Both the position numbers and the translations under genes were made by a program. From the NCBI GenBank assembly GCA_016219425.1, contig JACRNB010000008.1:272101-336100 (forward strand): a stretch of DNA of 64,000 bases. Reading direction: 5' to 3'. Position 1 is the stretch's first letter. Every line of letters begins with the position of its first letter. Positions 50,811 through 59,757 of the stretch are shown in pieces. The notes below the pieces were generated by a model. That model was not told the DNA's origin, searched no databases, and saw only the letters and a list, made by a program, of their open reading frames with translations. This DNA is from Betaproteobacteria bacterium. GTDB taxonomy: Bacteria > Pseudomonadota > Gammaproteobacteria > Burkholderiales > Thiobacillaceae.

Positions 50811-52547
50811 TTGTCAGGCCCCACTGTGCCACATGAAAAATCGCCGCTGGTAGTGGTGAGCGGCGCGAGCGTCGGCTATTTCCGTTGCCTGGAGCAGTTT
50901 CTGCGTTCCGCACGGCGGCGCGGCCTGCACCGCCGCCACCGCTTCATCGCCTATGACCTGGGGCTGCTGCCTGGGCAGTCGCAGGCCTTGCGACAGTGGT
51001 TTCCCTGGTGCGAGTTCCGCGTCTTTGATTTTTCCGCCTACCCGCCCCATGTCGCCCTGAGTGCGGAAACCTACGCCTGGAAGCCCATCCTGATCGCCAA
51101 TCTGCTGGACGAACTGGAGCGCCCGGTGGTGTGGTTCGACAGCGCCACCCTGCTGCGGGCGGGGCTCGATGAACTGGAACGCGACCTCCGCCGTTACGGC
51201 GTCTATACCCTGGCCGGGCAGTCCTCCATCAGTGCGCGTTGCGCCCCGCTGACCCTGAAGGCCTTGTCCGCCCCCCCGGAAATTCTGCACCTGCCGGAAC
51301 GAGTGGCCGGTGTGGCGGGGTTCGATGCCGACCACCCCGTCGCCAGACGGATTGCGCGCGCATGGCGCGAACATGCCTTGATCGAGGCCCACATCGCCCC
51401 GCGCACCCCTCGTTTTATCCGGCACATGCCCGAGCAGTCGCTGCTTTCGCTCTTGCTGTTCAAGGCCTGGTTTGCCGGGGAACTGGAGTTGAATCCTGGC
51501 GAGATCGACATCAGTTCGCCCGACCCGGTGCGCTGGATGAGCTCGCGCAACAAGCTGCCGGACGATCTGCCAGGCTGGGCCGCCCCCCTGGTCCACGCCG
51601 GGCACGCGCTCTACAAGCGGGCGGATCGGCTCTGGCTGCGCTGGATGCGCCATGTGCAGCCGCGGCTGGACGGCCTGCTGCGCCTGCCCCACGACCACTA
51701 CCGGGTGCTGGTGCGGCGCGGGGACGCCCCGCCGGTGCGCATCCCCTCGCCCTGGCACAGCTATTACGCGGACCCCTTCCTGTGGCGTCACGCGGGGCGG
51801 GATTGGCTGTTCGTCGAGGCGTATTCCTACCTGGACAGCCGCGGACGTCTGCTGGCGCTGGAACTGGATGCGGACTTGCAGGTGCGCCAGCGGGTGGAAC
51901 CCCTGGCGTTCGCCTGCCACGCCTCGTTTCCCTTTCCGCTGGAGGCGGAGGGACGGCTCTACATGATCCCCGAGACCCACGCGGCGGGCTGCGTCGATCT
52001 CTACGTCTGCGACGTCTTCCCCGACCGCTGGCGGCGGGTGCAACGGCTGCTGTCAGGGGTGGACGCCGCCGACAGCGTGGCGTTTTTCCACGCCGACCGC
52101 TGGTGGCTGATCACTTCCCTGCGGGATGCGGGCGAGGAGAAACGTTTCCTCGGCATCTTCTGGTCCTTCGACCTGCTGGCGGGGGACTGGACCCCGCACC
52201 CCGTCAACCAGGAGCGCCGCCGCCACGGCCCCGGCCTCCTGTACCAGCGCGCGGCGGGCGGCGTGGTCCGGCACGAAGGCCAGTGGCTGCGCCCGGTGCA
52301 GGTGAATCCGCATTTCTATGGCGAATCCCTGGCCGTGGTGCGCATCGAGCGCCTGGACGAGACCGGCTACGAGGAATCGCCCTACACCGGCGATCATCCC
52401 TTCCGCGCCCTCGCGGAGCGCCATCCGGCCCATCACATCCACCAGTGCGGCGAGCTTCTGGCCTGGGACATCCGTGATCGGGTACGCTGGATCGACCTGC
52501 TGCGGACGCCGCCCCGGCGTTCCGGCTTCACTCCCCCCTCCGCATGA
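50811..52547 (+). CDS. two-domain protein with C-terminal GINT1-like propeller
   Basis: A 578-residue protein. The N-terminal about 280 residues resemble GT-A-like proteins acting on surface glycans (VVSGASVGYFRCLEQFL, RPVVWFDSATLLRAGL). The C-terminal about 260 residues have the beta-propeller pattern of the GINT1 N-terminal family (SYYADPFLWRHAGRDWLFVE, ACHASFPFPLEAEGRLYMIPE shortened here, VDAADSVAFFHADRWWLITS), named for plant glucosamine inositolphosphorylceramide transferase. The start is TTG at 50811, supported by AAGGAG nine bases upstream. It overlaps the first DUF2142 gene by four bases. Confidence 0.7.
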   Translation: MSGPTVPHEKSPLVVVSGASVGYFRCLEQFLRSARRRGLHRRHRFIAYDLGLLPGQSQALRQWFPWCEFRVFDFSAYPPHVALSAETYAWKPILIANLLDELERPVVWFDSATLLRAGLDELERDLRRYGVYTLAGQSSISARCAPLTLKALSAPPEILHLPERVAGVAGFDADHPVARRIARAWREHALIEAHIAPRTPRFIRHMPEQSLLSLLLFKAWFAGELELNPGEIDISSPDPVRWMSSRNKLPDDLPGWAAPLVHAGHALYKRADRLWLRWMRHVQPRLDGLLRLPHDHYRVLVRRGDAPPVRIPSPWHSYYADPFLWRHAGRDWLFVEAYSYLDSRGRLLALELDADLQVRQRVEPLAFACHASFPFPLEAEGRLYMIPETHAAGCVDLYVCDVFPDRWRRVQRLLSGVDAADSVAFFHADRWWLITSLRDAGEEKRFLGIFWSFDLLAGDWTPHPVNQERRRHGPGLLYQRAAGGVVRHEGQWLRPVQVNPHFYGESLAVVRIERLDETGYEESPYTGDHPFRALAERHPAHHIHQCGELLAWDIRDRVRWIDLLRTPPRRSGFTPPSA

Positions 52548-53884
52548 CCCTGCCCGCCCTGTTCCACGACCGCCTGCACTGGCTCGCCCTGGCGCTGCTG
52601 GCCCCGCTGCTGCTCGCCAGCGCCCTGCTCACCGCGCCGTTCCAAGTGCCGGACGAGAACAACCACTTCCTGCGCGCGGCCCAGTTGGCGGAGCTGGATT
52701 TCCGCACCCTGGAGCACAAGGGCGAACAGGGCGGCCTGATCCGTCCCGGCTACCGCCAGATCGCGCGGGAAGAACGCTTCGCCAGCAAGTCGTTCAACCA
52801 GGGCATGAAGCTGGATGGCGCGACCTACCTGGAACAGGACTACTGGCGCATCCCGGCGGGCGGCGAGCGGGGCCTCATCACCTACCCCAACACCGCCTAC
52901 TACCCCGCCGCCAACTACGCCCTGCCCGCCCTGGGCCTGGCGCTCAACCCCGGCGGGGCCATGGCCGGGTTTTACGCGGGCCGCCTCGTCGTCGCGCTGG
53001 GGGTGTGCCTGATCCTGTTCCTGGCCCTGAAAGCCATCACCCGGGGCCGCCTGTTCTGCCTCACGCTCATCGCCATGCCCATGAGCGTGAGCCTGCTGGC
53101 CTCGTATTCCCAGGACGCCGCCCTGATCGCCTACGCCCTGGCCGCCGCAGCCCTGGGCAACCGCTACCTGGACCGGCCCGCGCATGGGTTTTGGCCCCTG
53201 GCGGGCATGGCCCTGTTTCTGTTGCCGTTGGCGTTGGGTCGCCCGCCGTATGCGCCCCTGCTGCTGATCCCCCTGCTGTTGGCGCGGGATGTGCGGGACC
53301 GCCGCATCGCCGGCGCGCTCCTGGCTGTTTCCGTGGCCCTGCTGGCGGCCTGGGTGCAGTGGATGAAGGGCGGCCCGCGCCTGGCGCCGGAGGGCGTGGA
53401 CCAGGCCGTCCAGTTGCAGCGGGTGCTGGAACACCCCGTCGCCACCCTGCGGACCCTGTTTTCCGCCAGCGTGGACCGCCTGCCCGAGTACGCGCAGCAG
53501 TTCACCGGGGTGCTGGGCTGGCTCGACATCGTGTTGCCCGGCTACATCCAGACCGGGTTTCTCGCCCTTCTGGCCGGCTTGCTCCTGCTGGGGCGTCCCC
53601 GCCTGAACTCCCTGCCGCACCTGGGCATCGTCGCGCTGCTGTGTTCCATCCCCCTGCTTACCGCCCTGGCCCAGTACCTCTATTGGACCCCGGTGGGCTT
53701 GGACGATGTGTGGGGCGTGCAGGGGCGCTACTACATCCCGCCCGCCCTGCTGCTGTCGCTGATTTTGAGACCGGCCAGCCAGCCATCGCGGCTCGCCGCC
53801 CTACCGGCCCTGGCCGTGCTGCTGTTCGCCGCCGCGGCCAACCTCGACGCCCTGCGGGTGGTATCCGCGAGGTTCTGGGCATGA
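52544..53884 (+). CDS. DUF2142 polytopic membrane protein (1)
   Basis: A 446-residue protein with about ten membrane helices. The first periplasmic loop has TAPFQVPDENNHFLRAAQLAELDF, whose PDE/H motif resembles GT-C lipid-linked-sugar transferases (segment given in part), followed by YPAANYALPALGLAL and SQDAALIAYALAAAALGNRY. ALGRPPYAPLLLIPLLLARD and YLYWTPVG...GVQGRYYIPP are shared almost exactly with the next gene. DUF2142 proteins are predicted glycosyltransferases or polymerases of unknown specificity. It is a tandem paralogue of the next gene, with ATGA overlap. Confidence 0.82.
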   Translation: MTLPALFHDRLHWLALALLAPLLLASALLTAPFQVPDENNHFLRAAQLAELDFRTLEHKGEQGGLIRPGYRQIAREERFASKSFNQGMKLDGATYLEQDYWRIPAGGERGLITYPNTAYYPAANYALPALGLALNPGGAMAGFYAGRLVVALGVCLILFLALKAITRGRLFCLTLIAMPMSVSLLASYSQDAALIAYALAAAALGNRYLDRPAHGFWPLAGMALFLLPLALGRPPYAPLLLIPLLLARDVRDRRIAGALLAVSVALLAAWVQWMKGGPRLAPEGVDQAVQLQRVLEHPVATLRTLFSASVDRLPEYAQQFTGVLGWLDIVLPGYIQTGFLALLAGLLLLGRPRLNSLPHLGIVALLCSIPLLTALAQYLYWTPVGLDDVWGVQGRYYIPPALLLSLILRPASQPSRLAALPALAVLLFAAAANLDALRVVSARFWA

Positions 53885-55233
53885 GCGGCATTGTGGTGAC
53901 GCACGAGCGCCTGCACTGGCTCATCCTCGCGTTGCTGGCCCCCCTGCTGGGGTTGAGCCTCCTGCTGACCGCGCCGTTTCAGACGCCGGACGAGTTTGCC
54001 CATTTCCTGCGCGCCGCCCAACTGTCGGAACTGGACTTCCGTTCCCTGAGCGGCCCGGATGGCGCGGGCGGCATGATCCGGTCCGGCTACCAGCGCGCTG
54101 TCGCTGAACCGGAGTTCAACAACCTGTCCTTCCACCCGGAACGGCAGTTGAACCAGGCGGAATTCCTGCGCCATGACCTGTGGAAGCAGGCGGTCGGCGC
54201 ACAGCGCGAGTACGTCGCCTATGCGAACACGGCCTATTACCCCTCCCTCAACTACGTCCTTCCCGCCCTGGGCCTGGGCCTGAACACCCGTCTGGGGGGC
54301 GGAGCCATGACCGGGCTCTACGCCGGACGCCTCGCCACGGCCCTGGGCGTGACGCTGATCCTGTTCCTGTCGCTGCGCCACATCACGCGCGGCAAGGTCT
54401 TTTGCCTGACGCTGCTGGCGATGCCCATGAGCATCGCCCTCATGGGGGCGATTTCCCAGGATGCCGCCCTGATCGCCTACACCCTGGCCGCCGTGGCGCT
54501 GGGCAACCGCTATCTCGATGCACCGGATTCCCCGCGTGCGCCCCTCCATCTCGCGGGTATGGGCTTGCTGCTGCTGCCCGTGGTCCTGGGCCGCCCGCCC
54601 TACGCCCCCTTGCTGCTGATCCCCCTGCTGCTGGCGCGCGACCCGCGCGAGCGCCGCGCAGCCGGCCTGGTCCTGATCTTTTCCCTGGTATGGCTGGCGG
54701 TCTGGTTTCAGTGGATGAAGGGCGGCCCCCAGTGCCCGACACCGGGGGTGGCCCCGGCCCTGCAATGGCGGCATGTGCTGGAACACCCCCTGTTTTCCAC
54801 GGCGGCAGTCGTCCTGATGACGCTTGTGCAACTGCCCGCCTACGCCCAACAGTTCGTCGGCAGGCTGGGCTGGCTGGATACGGCGCTGCCGCTGTATGTG
54901 ATCCTGGGTTTTCTGCTGGCGCTGTTCTGGCTGTTCCGGCGCGACCGACCCGTGCAGGGATGGACGCCTGCGCAACGCGGGATCGCATTCCTGATCCTCT
55001 GCGTCCCCTTCCTGATCGCCCTGGCGCAGTACCTCTACTGGACCCCGGTGGGAGAGTTTGATGTGGATGGCGTACAGGGACGGTATTACATCCCGCCCGT
55101 CCTGCTGCTCTCCCTGCTGCTGCGCCCCGCCGGGGCGGACGATGCGCACGGCCTTCCCTGGGCGGTCATCGCGTTCCTGGCGCTGGCCAACTTCCATGCC
55201 CTGTACCTCGTCGCCGCGAGGTTCTGGGCATGA
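53881..55233 (+). CDS. DUF2142 polytopic membrane protein (2)
   Basis: A 450-residue tandem paralogue of the preceding protein. It shares TAPFQTPDEFAHFLRAAQLS, GRPPYAPLLLIPLLLARD, QWMKGGP and the C-terminal YLYWTPVGEF...VQGRYYIPP, while the loop at about 60-110 differs. Both genes end in the same RFWA-stop sequence, and both stops are followed by ATGAGCGGC, so a duplication boundary is visible. The divergence in the first loop suggests different acceptors. Confidence 0.82.
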   Translation: MSGIVVTHERLHWLILALLAPLLGLSLLLTAPFQTPDEFAHFLRAAQLSELDFRSLSGPDGAGGMIRSGYQRAVAEPEFNNLSFHPERQLNQAEFLRHDLWKQAVGAQREYVAYANTAYYPSLNYVLPALGLGLNTRLGGGAMTGLYAGRLATALGVTLILFLSLRHITRGKVFCLTLLAMPMSIALMGAISQDAALIAYTLAAVALGNRYLDAPDSPRAPLHLAGMGLLLLPVVLGRPPYAPLLLIPLLLARDPRERRAAGLVLIFSLVWLAVWFQWMKGGPQCPTPGVAPALQWRHVLEHPLFSTAAVVLMTLVQLPAYAQQFVGRLGWLDTALPLYVILGFLLALFWLFRRDRPVQGWTPAQRGIAFLILCVPFLIALAQYLYWTPVGEFDVDGVQGRYYIPPVLLLSLLLRPAGADDAHGLPWAVIAFLALANFHALYLVAARFWA

Positions 55234-55241
55234 GCGGCGCA

Positions 55242-55313
55242 GTGGTAGCGCCGGCATCCCCGCCGGCTCTTTTTCGTCCGCCCAAGGGAGCCGGCAAGGA
55301 TGCCGGCGCTACC
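55242..55313. repeat. GCCGGCATCC-type hairpin repeat, copy 2
   Basis: GTGGTAGCGCCGGCATCCCC on the left mirrors GCAAGGATGCCGGCGCTACC on the right. It lies between the second DUF2142 gene and the ABC exporter. Confidence 0.85.
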
Positions 55314-55342
55314 GACGGCTCAGACCTCTCCGAGGCAATTTC

Positions 55343-57001
55343 ATGATCCGACTCGCCAAGGCCCTGCGCGAAATGACCGCGCCCGAGGACCGTAAACAAT
55401 GGCCCGCCCTGCTGGCTTCCTCCCTGGTGTCCGGCCTTTCGCGCAGCCTGTTTCTGGCCCTGGTCACCAGCATCATCGCCGCCGGACCCCAGGGGCTGTC
55501 CGGGCTCCAGATCGCCGGCATCCTGGTGCTGATCGTCGTCATCCTGGGGGCGGACTATTTCTCCTCCATTCGCGGGCGCGAGGTGTCCACCCTGCTCTCC
55601 ATGCGTCTGCGCAGCCATCTGCTGGACCGCATCGGCGGCGCCAACCTGCGTTTCGTCGAACGCGAGGAGCCCGCCCGTCTGCACTACCACCTCATGCACA
55701 CCATCGGCGTGGTGTCCGGCGCCTATTTCGTGCTGCTGGGCTTCGCCAACTCCCTGGTCACCCTCACCTTCAACTTCGCCTACATCGGCTGGCTGTCGTG
55801 GATCGGCCTGGTCTCCGCCCTGCTCATCAGCCTGGTGGGGGTGCAGGTGCACTGGCACTTCGAGCGTCTCAACACCGAGCGCCGCCGCCGCCTGGACGAG
55901 TTGGGCAATTCCAACAACGCCTGCCACATGGCCTATCTGCTGGGCTACAAGGAACTGCGCCTGTCGCGCGCCAAGGAGGACGACTACCGCGGGCAGATCC
56001 GCGAGATCAACGCCAGCCAGTTGCAGGAGACCGTGATGGAGGCGCGCATTTCCACCTTCGGCGGCATGGCCACGGACCTGTTCCAGTACCTCACCATCGC
56101 CGCCGCCGCCCTGCTGCTGCCGACGCTGGCCGGGGTGGACTCCCTCACCGTGATGCAGTTGCTGGCCGCCATCCTGTTCACCATCGGCCCCCTGGGCGGG
56201 GTGGTGGGGGCCTTCGCCAGCTTCAGCCACACCCAGGTCTCCATGGACAACCTGCAACGCCTGCTGGAGGCGGTCGAGGCCACGCACGAAACGCCGCCGC
56301 CGCCCGGCCACCCCGGCCTGCCGCCGTTTGAATCGCTGGAACTGCGCGGCGTGGCCTTCCGCTTCGAGCGGAGGAAGGATCAGGAGGCCGAGGGGTTCCG
56401 CATCGGCCCCATCGACCTCACCCTGCGCCGCGGCGAGACGCTGTTCGTGGTGGGCGGCAACGGCTCCGGCAAGACCGTGCTGATGCGCCTGCTGACCGGC
56501 CTGTACCGCCCCACGGAAGGCGCGATCCTGTTCAACGGCCAGCCCCTGGAAGAGGCCGACCGGCAGGCCTTCCGCGAGCAGTTCGCGGCGGTGTTCAACG
56601 ACTTCTTCCTGTTCGGCGAACTGCTGGGCCGGCGCGACACCCCGCGCGCCGCCCTCCTGGCCTTGCTGGAACACTACGGCCTGGCGGGCAAGACGGATTT
56701 CCGCGAGAGCGACGGCTGCTTCACCACGGTGGAACTGTCCACCGGCCAGCGCAAGCGCATGGCCCTCACCGTGGCGCGGCTGGAACGGCGTCCCCTGCTG
56801 GTGCTGGACGAGTTCGGCGCGGAACAGGATCCGGAGCACCGCGAGCGCTTCTACCGCGAATGGCTGCCGGAACTGCGCGCCCTGGGCCTCACCGTGGTGG
56901 TGGTGAGCCACGACGACCGCTATTTCGACGCCGCCGACCGGGTGGTGCGGATGGACTTCGGGCGCATCAGCGAAGCGGCGGCGCCATCCAGCGCGTCATG
57001 A
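55343..57001 (+). CDS. SyrD/PvdE-type ABC exporter (fused membrane and ATPase domains)
   Basis: A 552-residue half-transporter. Membrane domain (about 20-300), then ATPase: Walker A GGNGSGKT at 371-378, signature LSTGQRKRMAL, Walker B LLVLDEFGAEQDP and switch His in VVVSHDDRYF. The LSTGQxKR signature and the DExxAxQDP Walker B are typical of the cyclic-peptide/siderophore exporter group (SyrD, PvdE). The membrane segment is short, as usual for that group. Placed amid glycolipid genes, it may flip or export the product. It starts at the Met at 55343. Confidence 0.87.
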   Translation: MIRLAKALREMTAPEDRKQWPALLASSLVSGLSRSLFLALVTSIIAAGPQGLSGLQIAGILVLIVVILGADYFSSIRGREVSTLLSMRLRSHLLDRIGGANLRFVEREEPARLHYHLMHTIGVVSGAYFVLLGFANSLVTLTFNFAYIGWLSWIGLVSALLISLVGVQVHWHFERLNTERRRRLDELGNSNNACHMAYLLGYKELRLSRAKEDDYRGQIREINASQLQETVMEARISTFGGMATDLFQYLTIAAAALLLPTLAGVDSLTVMQLLAAILFTIGPLGGVVGAFASFSHTQVSMDNLQRLLEAVEATHETPPPPGHPGLPPFESLELRGVAFRFERRKDQEAEGFRIGPIDLTLRRGETLFVVGGNGSGKTVLMRLLTGLYRPTEGAILFNGQPLEEADRQAFREQFAAVFNDFFLFGELLGRRDTPRAALLALLEHYGLAGKTDFRESDGCFTTVELSTGQRKRMALTVARLERRPLLVLDEFGAEQDPEHRERFYREWLPELRALGLTVVVVSHDDRYFDAADRVVRMDFGRISEAAAPSSAS

Positions 57002-57005
57002 AGCC

Positions 57006-57091
57006 GTAGCCCGGATGCAGGCCGCAGGCCGGAATCCGGGGGGACGCGCCCGTCCAAAGCCCCGGATTCCGCTGCGCTGCATCCGGGCTAC
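57006..57091. repeat. GTAGCCCGGATG-type palindromic repeat, copy 2
   Basis: GTAGCCCGGATGCAGGCCGC on the left mirrors GCTGCGCTGCATCCGGGCTAC, cut here to its family ends, on the right. The right end supplies the TAG stop codon (57088-57090, minus strand) of the adjacent glycosyltransferase gene. First copy at 25922-26000. Confidence 0.85.
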
Positions 57092-58044
57092 CCGCTAACC
57101 CGTTGCGCCATCCAGCGCTCCGTGAAGTGCTTCAGCATGATGGTGTTGTGGCGCTGGAGTACGTCGCCTCCGCCGCGGTTGAGGTAGCCCAGCGAACTCC
57201 GCTTGTGCTGCACGAACCAGCGCTTCACCGGGAAATTGGAGCGGTGCGTGGGGATCACAAACTTGGGCGCGCGGCAATGGGCGCCGATCCAGACATCGTC
57301 CACATAGAAGGCGGCCTCGGGTGCGGAGGCGTAGTCGATGAGCGCCGCGCGGTCGAAAAACCCCGGCTCGACCCAGTAGCCCGACATGCCCTGGAGGATG
57401 TCCACCTGCCGGGGACGTCCCAGCCGCCGCCCGCGCACCGGGGCGGGGGCCTGCATCCACAGGTTGCTCCAGACGGTGGTGGGGCGGTCGATGCGATCCG
57501 GCGGGGCGTTCCAGCCGCTCATGCCGAGGGCCGCGCCGGGCAGCGTGCGCGCGGCGGCCTCCAGTTCGGCGATCAGTCCGGGCGGGTAGATGCGGTCGTC
57601 ATCCACGATCAGCAGCGGCTGCGCATCGGGGAATTCCAGCAGGGCGGGGATGGACTTGGTGGCCGGCCCCCAGTCGCGCTCGCACTCGACGATGCGCACA
57701 CAGCGCAACCCCCGGAGCTCTTCGGGAATCGGGTAGGCGCACTGTTCGCGGCGCGAGAAGCGCGGCAGGTGCAGGCGAATCGCGCGCGGGGCGCGGCTCT
57801 GGTTGAGCAGGCTCTTCAGGGCGGGGGCCAGCAGCGGCAGGCGGCTGGGCAGGGTGGTGAGGCATACCACGACCTCGCTGCGCTCCCCCTGCGCGGCGCA
57901 GCGGGCGTCCAGTTGCCTCAGATCCAGGCCGGCCAGACGGTGTTCGTACCAGAGGTCCGTGAGCAGCCGCTCGCCTTCCATGAAATCGCGCAGCCAGAGC
58001 GCGCCGCCGCCCAGCGCCGCGGCCAGGGCGAGCGTCAGCTCCAT
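57088..58044 (-). CDS. GT-A glycosyltransferase-like protein
   Basis: A 318-residue protein. A short hydrophobic N-terminus (LTLALAAALGGGALWL) is followed by a GT-A domain: VVVCLTTLPSRLPLLAPALK, SLLNQSRAPRAIRLHLP, then LLIVDDDRIYPPGL with a DDD metal site and DVWIGAHCRA near the C-terminus. It resembles fringe/GT2-like enzymes in bacterial surface-glycan loci. It is the last gene of the minus operon, its first ten bases overlap the end of cdsA, and its stop lies in a repeat. Confidence 0.8.
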   Translation of the reverse strand: MELTLALAAALGGGALWLRDFMEGERLLTDLWYEHRLAGLDLRQLDARCAAQGERSEVVVCLTTLPSRLPLLAPALKSLLNQSRAPRAIRLHLPRFSRREQCAYPIPEELRGLRCVRIVECERDWGPATKSIPALLEFPDAQPLLIVDDDRIYPPGLIAELEAAARTLPGAALGMSGWNAPPDRIDRPTTVWSNLWMQAPAPVRGRRLGRPRQVDILQGMSGYWVEPGFFDRAALIDYASAPEAAFYVDDVWIGAHCRAPKFVIPTHRSNFPVKRWFVQHKRSSLGYLNRGGGDVLQRHNTIMLKHFTERWMAQRVSG

Positions 58045-58895
58045 GCCAGCCCCGCCAGCGCCAGCGCCAGGGCCGCGAACAGGGTGGAGTCGTAGACATC
58101 CAGCGCGCCGCCGTGCAGTGCGCTGACCGGCGGGAAGTCCTTGACCCCGGCGACCCGCTTCAGGCGCGAGGTGAACAGATCGCCTGCCAGGGCGGCCAGC
58201 GTCACGAAGGCCGCCAGCGCCGCCGCGCGCGGGGCGGAGAAGCCCAGCAGGATGTGGGCCAGCGCGGCGGCGAGCAGGCCGCCGCACAGCAGGCCGGCGA
58301 CCACCCCCACCAGGGTCTTGCCGGGAGACAGCCGGGGCAGGGCCTGACGCCGGCCAAACAGCCGTCCGAACAGGAAGGCCATGGAGTCCTGGGTTTCCGC
58401 CGTGGCGTAGACCAGGAACACCCAGGCAAAGCCGTTTTCCCGCCCCATCAGGTGGATCAGTGCGGCGGCGGCGAGCAGGGGGAAGAGCAGCGCCGTCCCC
58501 CATGCCGCGAACCCCCTGGGTGCGGCGCGCAGGGCCGGGAGATAGAACGCCAGCGCCGCCAGCGTCAGGGCGGCGAGGAGGGCAGGGGGGGCGCGGCCCA
58601 GCCCCGCAGCGGCCAACGCCGCCACCGCCAGGAGCGGCTGAACGGGGCGCAGGCCGTAGGTGAGGGCCAGCTCCGTCATGCAGCGCCAGGCCAGCAGCGC
58701 CGCCGCCAGGGCGAACAGCAGGGGATGCAGGGCGGCGGGCAGCAGAAAGGCGGCGACGATGCGCGCCGTGCTGCCGTAATAGCGCCACAACCCGGCGGCC
58801 CCGGCGCGCGCGCCGAACAGGGCGATCACCGCCGCGCCGAAGGCGAACACCGCCGCCACCGGCATGAGTACGTTCCAGGGATCGAAAGGGCTCAA
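58035..58895 (-). CDS. cdsA: phosphatidate cytidylyltransferase (CdsA family)
   Basis: A 286-residue membrane enzyme that makes CDP-diacylglycerol (or a related CDP-lipid) from CTP. About eight helices are visible. The C-terminal signature is present in GRRQALPRLSPGKTLVGVVAGL and LAGDLFTSRLKRVAGVKDFP (segment given in part), with the usual S-x-x-K-R-x4-K-D. TTG at 58895 is taken as start; ATG at 58865 is an alternative that keeps the full first helix. It is not in a housekeeping dxr-cdsA setting but follows the sphingolipid-like reductase, so it may be a dedicated second copy. Confidence 0.87.
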   Translation of the reverse strand: MSPFDPWNVLMPVAAVFAFGAAVIALFGARAGAAGLWRYYGSTARIVAAFLLPAALHPLLFALAAALLAWRCMTELALTYGLRPVQPLLAVAALAAAGLGRAPPALLAALTLAALAFYLPALRAAPRGFAAWGTALLFPLLAAAALIHLMGRENGFAWVFLVYATAETQDSMAFLFGRLFGRRQALPRLSPGKTLVGVVAGLLCGGLLAAALAHILLGFSAPRAAALAAFVTLAALAGDLFTSRLKRVAGVKDFPPVSALHGGALDVYDSTLFAALALALAGLAWS

Positions 58896-58905
58896 GCCGC
58901 GCCCC

Positions 58906-58962
58906 GTAGCGCCGGCATCCTTGCCGGCTCTTTGAAGATGCCGGCAGGGATGCCGGCGCTAC
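58906..58962. repeat. GCCGGCATCC-type hairpin repeat, copy 3
   Basis: GTAGCGCCGGCATCCTTGCC mirrors GGGATGCCGGCGCTAC. It separates the reductase and cdsA genes of the minus operon; these would otherwise be close to overlapping. Confidence 0.85.
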
Positions 58963-58968
58963 ATGCCG

Positions 58969-59757
58969 TCATGCCCGCCGCGCTGCGCGGTCGAACTGCC
59001 ACCGGAGCAGCGGCGCGATCAGGCTGTGCAGCGGCGCCAGCAGGCCCATCTCCGGGCCGGGGGCGATGACGAAGCGGCGGCGTTCCACCCCGCGCAGGAT
59101 GGCGGCGGCCACGGCGTCCGCGCTCATCACCCGCGCCGCGCCGGCGATGGCGCGGGTCTCTGCGGGCTTGGTCAGGTTTTCCTGGGCCAGTTGCGGGGTG
59201 TCGGTGTCGGGCGGGAACACTACCGAGACGCCCACTCCGTCGGCCTTCAGTTCCGCGCGCAGCACCTCGGCCAGGCCGCGCACGGCGAACTTGCTGGGGG
59301 CGTAGGCGGCGTAGCCGAAGATGCCCGTGAGCCCGGCGCCGGAGGACATCAGCGCGACGTGGCCGCTGCGGCGCGCTCGCAGGGCGGGCAGGACGGCGCG
59401 CAGGACGTGCAGCGTGCCGAAGTAGTTGACCGCCATGGCCTCGTGGAAATCCGCGTCCGTCAGGGCCTCGAAGTAGTCCGGGCGGGCGATGCCGGCGCAG
59501 GTGAGGGTGAGGTCGGGCGCGCCGCCCTGCGCCAGCGCCTGCGCCACCGCGGCATGGCAGGCGGCGGCGTCCGCCACGTCGACGGCGAGGGGGAGGACCG
59601 CCGCCGCGCCCTGTTCATGCAGTTCGGCGGCGGCCTGCGCCAGGACGTCCGGGCGGCGCGCCAGCAGGGTGAGACGCCAGCCCTGCCGCGCCAACCGGCG
59701 CGCCACCGCCAGCCCGATGCCGCTGGAGCCGCCGCTGATCAGGGCATGCCGGGTCAC
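58969..59757 (-). CDS. 3-ketodihydrosphingosine reductase-like SDR
   Basis: A 262-residue short-chain dehydrogenase. NADPH-binding GGSSGIG is at 9-15, catalytic Tyr152 and Lys156 in YAPSK. Most telling is FPPDTDTPQLAQENLTKPAE followed by TRAI, which closely follows the PPDTDTPGFxEENxTKPxET signature of eukaryotic KDSR/TSC10. This points to reduction of 3-ketosphinganine to sphinganine. It begins with GTG and overlaps the stop of the AOS-family synthase (GTGA), the enzyme that would supply its substrate. Confidence 0.87.
   Translation of the reverse strand: MTRHALISGGSSGIGLAVARRLARQGWRLTLLARRPDVLAQAAAELHEQGAAAVLPLAVDVADAAACHAAVAQALAQGGAPDLTLTCAGIARPDYFEALTDADFHEAMAVNYFGTLHVLRAVLPALRARRSGHVALMSSGAGLTGIFGYAAYAPSKFAVRGLAEVLRAELKADGVGVSVVFPPDTDTPQLAQENLTKPAETRAIAGAARVMSADAVAAAILRGVERRRFVIAPGPEMGLLAPLHSLIAPLLRWQFDRAARRA

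Noticed and set aside
53731..55257. 508-codon minus-strand open frame opposite the second DUF2142 gene
   Set aside because: Glu/Gln/Gly-rich low-complexity translation; the plus strand encodes a membrane protein with conserved motifs and a paralogue.
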